From the NCBI GenBank assembly GCA_007117185.1, contig SKHA01000376.1, forward strand, positions 1 through 8,720: a stretch of DNA of 8,720 bases. The letters are read 5' to 3'. The position numbers and the translations under genes were made by a program. Shown piece after piece: positions 7,019 through 8,720 of this stretch (position 1 is the first letter of the stretch; every line of letters begins with the position of its first letter). A model generated the notes under the pieces. It saw only the letters and a list, made by a program, of their open reading frames with translations. It did not search any database and was not told where the DNA came from. This DNA comes from Spirochaeta sp. Its GTDB lineage: Bacteria; Spirochaetota; Spirochaetia; DSM-27196; Alkalispirochaetaceae.

Positions 7019-7428
7019 AGTTGAGCCGGCAGGACAAAGAGAACCTGAGCGATATCAGGTTTACGAAAGCACAGGAGTTTCTCCGGGACGCCCAGGCCAA
7101 CATCGCGGAGGATCGGGACAAGACGGGCGTAAACCGCGCGTATTATGCGGTACTGCAGGCAGTTCGTAGCCTGCTCGTCCTGGAAGGGCTGGACACAGAG
7201 ACACACAGCGAAGCGATCACGGTACTCAGTCTGCATTTCGTAAAGACGGGGCTTCTCCCTCTGGAGACAATCAAGACGATCAAACTTCTGCTGTCGCGAC
7301 GAACCGACGTGGACTACGGTGATTTCGATTCGATCAGCAAAGAGGAAGCGCAGGATTCTCTGGAAAAAGCGGAGGCTCTCCTGGCGCAGATAGACGCGGT
7401 CCGGAAGGGGATTATCGGCGGGACGTGA
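7015..7428 (+). CDS. HEPN-domain protein (PF05168 type), partner of the MNT
   Basis: A 137-residue helical protein. The family pattern is clear: N-R-A-Y-Y-A-V at 40-46, T-H-S at 63-65, H-F-V-K-T-G-L-L-P at 74-82, and R-R-T-D-V-D-Y at 95-101, the position where HEPN proteins of this group carry R-x-x-A-D-Y. HEPN toxins of the HepT group are RNases using an RX4-6H motif. Neither His here (64 and 74) has an Arg 5-7 residues before it, so that motif is absent; Arg95 is followed at the relevant place by Asp100-Tyr101. The protein may therefore be a non-nuclease HEPN, or use other residues. It starts with ATGA overlapping the MNT stop, with GAGGG 9 bases upstream. A toxin role is suggested by the pairing but not supported by catalytic residues. 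Confidence 0.88.
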   Translation: MKLSRQDKENLSDIRFTKAQEFLRDAQANIAEDRDKTGVNRAYYAVLQAVRSLLVLEGLDTETHSEAITVLSLHFVKTGLLPLETIKTIKLLLSRRTDVDYGDFDSISKEEAQDSLEKAEALLAQIDAVRKGIIGGT

Positions 7429-7454
7429 TTCTGGTCGTGCCGATGCACTGAAAC

Positions 7455-7484
7455 CTGACACGCTGCCCCACTTTCCCGTAAAAT
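7455..7484 (+). promoter_or_regulatory. Sigma70-like promoter of the ABC transporter operon
   Basis: CTGACA (7455-7460) and TAAAAT (7479-7484) are separated by 18 bases, each matching consensus at five of six positions. The -10 ends 7 bases before the ATG at 7492, so transcription should start at or one base before the start codon. No Shine-Dalgarno is present. An imperfect 7-bp stem (7419-7425 with 7436-7442) precedes it but has no T-run. Confidence 0.6.
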
Positions 7485-7491
7485 CGCCGGC

Positions 7492-8514
7492 ATGAACGGA
7501 ACTGTTGAACCCACCGGACAGCTGTGGTCACGCTCGCCGCTGGTACTGCGCCCCCGACTGTCGTTTCGACCCCGATTGCTGCGGACCGCCGCCCTCCTGG
7601 CAGCCCTCTTCGCCCTGCCCGGCCTGACCCTCCCCGCCCAGGATCTGAGGATCGGCCTCATGCCCGCGGTTGACTCAATCCCCCTCCTGGTGGCTCAGGA
7701 CCAGGGATACTTCGCCGACGAGGGAATCACCGTGGAGCTGCAGATCTTCCGGAACCAGCTGTACCGGGAGACGGCGCTGCAGACCAACGCCATTGACGGC
7801 AGCGTCTCTGATCTCATCAACGCGGTGTACAACTGGCAGAGTGGCAGCGGCATAAAGGTGGGGTCCATCACCGACGGCCACTTCTCGCTGGTCACCGCGC
7901 CGAACTCATCCATCAGAACGATCGCTGACTGGAACCGGGCGTCCGCAGTGGACACGGGGCTGCTGGAAAACAGCATCATCTACTACGTGGCGGAGCGGAT
8001 GCTCCAGAACGCCGGGGGGGCCACCGACCGCATCAACCTCATCACCACCCTGCAAGTCCCGGCGCGGATGGAGATGGTCGTCGCCGGTCGCATCGAAGCG
8101 GCACTGCTGCCCGAACCGGTTACGCGGATCGCTGTGGCCCAGGGAGCCCGGGTCCTGGTGGATACCTCCGGCATGGCTCAGACCCCGGGGGTCCTCCTGT
8201 TTACCCAGCGGGCCCAGTCCCGGAAGGCCGGGGAGATCGCGGCGCTGTACCGGGGCTACAATCGGGCGGTAGCGGCGCTGAACCGCAACCCCGACTCGTT
8301 TCGGCAGGCCATCGTCCGTCTGGGAGAGTTTCCACCGGCGGTGGAACAATCGATGGTCATACCCACTTACCAGCAAGCGCGACCACCCACCCCGGAAGAG
8401 GTCGCCGATGTGGTCGCGTGGATGGCTGAGAAGGGCCTCATCGGCGGAAGCCCCGCCACCCCCGCCTACCACCAGATAGTGGAGACCGGACTGATCGGCC
8501 CGGGGGGGCCCTGA
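7492..8514 (+). CDS. ABC transporter substrate-binding protein, NMT1/SsuA/ThiY-like
   Basis: A 340-residue periplasmic binding protein. The N-terminus has a long basic region (Arg-rich, residues 14-31), a hydrophobic core (A33-L48, Ala/Leu-rich) and a likely signal peptidase I site after L-P-A49. There is no Cys at that place, so it is not a lipoprotein. The mature part opens D-L-R-I-G-L-M-P-A-V-D-S-I-P, followed by A-Q-D-Q-G-Y-F-A-D-E-G-I-T-V, the hallmark of the NMT1/THI5-like (PF09084/PF13379) class that binds pyrimidine precursors, sulfonates, nitrate or similar small molecules. The substrate cannot be told; no Cys-rich THI5 signature is present. The ATPase gene follows six bases after the stop, in the same frame. 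The ATG is taken as the start because a good promoter ends 7 bases upstream; a TTG at 7576 would give a shorter signal peptide but has no ribosome site. Confidence 0.93.
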   Translation: MNGTVEPTGQLWSRSPLVLRPRLSFRPRLLRTAALLAALFALPGLTLPAQDLRIGLMPAVDSIPLLVAQDQGYFADEGITVELQIFRNQLYRETALQTNAIDGSVSDLINAVYNWQSGSGIKVGSITDGHFSLVTAPNSSIRTIADWNRASAVDTGLLENSIIYYVAERMLQNAGGATDRINLITTLQVPARMEMVVAGRIEAALLPEPVTRIAVAQGARVLVDTSGMAQTPGVLLFTQRAQSRKAGEIAALYRGYNRAVAALNRNPDSFRQAIVRLGEFPPAVEQSMVIPTYQQARPPTPEEVADVVAWMAEKGLIGGSPATPAYHQIVETGLIGPGGP

Positions 8515-8521
8515 TCCCGGG
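8499..8521 (+). repeat. GC stem-loop across the binding-protein stop and the ATPase start
   Basis: CCCGGG occurs at 8499-8504 and 8516-8521 and can form a six-pair all-GC stem with an 11-base loop that contains the TGA stop. The second arm ends on the G of the ATPase GTG start. CTGATC is also repeated (8491-8496 and 8511-8516). It may lower translation of the ATPase relative to the binding protein, or protect the upstream message; CCCGGG is self-complementary, so other pairings are possible. Confidence 0.35.
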
Positions 8522-8720
8522 TGCTCTCCATCCAGGACTGCACCACCGGCTACGGCGAGACTCCCGTCTTCGCAGAGCTCACCCTTCAGGTTTCTCCGAG
8601 AGAGGTGGTGGCGGTGGTGGGACGATCCGGGGTGGGAAAGACAACCCTCCTGCACCTCGCCGCAGGGATTCACAGACCCTGGAGCGGGACCACAACCCTG
8701 AACGGCGTCCCCCTGGAACA
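8521..8720 (+). CDS. ABC transporter ATP-binding protein, N-terminal fragment
   Basis: The first 66 residues are visible before the window ends. A typical ABC ATPase opening (V-L-S-I-Q-D) leads to a Y-G-E-T-P-V-F A-loop region (Tyr11), a strand E-V-V-A-V-V and Walker A GRSGVGKT (34-41), then L-L-H-L-A-A-G-I and P-W-S-G, as in nitrate/sulfonate/taurine-type importers (SsuB/TauB class). The Q-loop, signature and Walker B lie outside. It starts at GTG 8521: the frame is closed by the upstream gene's TGA two codons earlier, so no earlier start in this frame is possible apart from rare codons. The ribosome site is unclear; a run of seven G ends 12 bases upstream. It should energise uptake of whatever the preceding binding protein carries, with a permease gene expected near by. 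Confidence 0.93.
   Translation, partial: MLSIQDCTTGYGETPVFAELTLQVSPREVVAVVGRSGVGKTTLLHLAAGIHRPWSGTTTLNGVPLE

Noticed and set aside
7419..7442. Imperfect hairpin after the HEPN gene as an intrinsic terminator
   Set aside because: The stem has a G-G mismatch in seven pairs, overlaps the stop codon and is not followed by a T-run.
8014..8020. Run of seven G in the binding-protein gene (another at 8502-8508) as phase-variation switches
   Set aside because: Such runs are expected at this GC content, and indels at the second would not join the binding-protein frame to the ATPase frame.
1..8720. CRISPR arrays, tRNA or rRNA genes, insertion sequences, attachment sites
   Set aside because: No regularly spaced repeats, tRNA cloverleaf, rRNA stretch, transposase or terminal inverted repeats were seen on either strand.

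Overview
The window is GC-rich, densely coding bacterial DNA of about 8.7 kb with short intergenic gaps. It suggests a diderm bacterium. A spirochaete of the Spirochaeta group is my best guess, based on the look of the partial AAA-ATPase-like gene and the periplasmic binding protein. No rRNA or other decisive taxonomic marker is present, so this is weak.

Left and centre, minus strand, read right to left: a four-gene run starts at 6597. It encodes a 171-residue unknown helical protein, a six-helix membrane histidine kinase, a 919-residue SNF2-family ATPase, and a 615-residue unknown protein. The first two genes overlap by 20 bases, the next gap is 58 bases, and the last is 10 bases, so they look like one operon. 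At the left edge (46 to 1, minus) another gene begins and leaves the window. Its first 15 residues look like the PF09820 AAA-ATPase-like family, whose members often carry a PD-(D/E)XK nuclease domain.

Right part, plus strand: an AT-rich divergent region (6598-6694) separates the operon from a two-gene MNT/HEPN cassette, a minimal nucleotidyltransferase followed by a HEPN protein with a 4-base ATGA overlap. Next comes an ABC transport operon: an NMT1/SsuA-like periplasmic binding protein, then the N-terminal third of its ATPase, cut by the window end.

How the genes may work together: the kinase has no response regulator beside it, and the Asp of its ATP-binding D-box is replaced by His. The SNF2 protein and its 615-residue neighbour probably form a functional pair, since the latter has a winged-helix-like segment and a C-terminus resembling helicase-associated domains. 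The MNT/HEPN pair resembles type VII toxin-antitoxin modules but lacks the RX4-6H RNase motif. A pattern across the window is that three genes at the head of transcription units have a sigma70-like -10 box 6-10 bases before the ATG and no Shine-Dalgarno, which suggests leaderless mRNAs. Internal genes such as the kinase, SNF2 and HEPN carry recognisable Shine-Dalgarno sequences.
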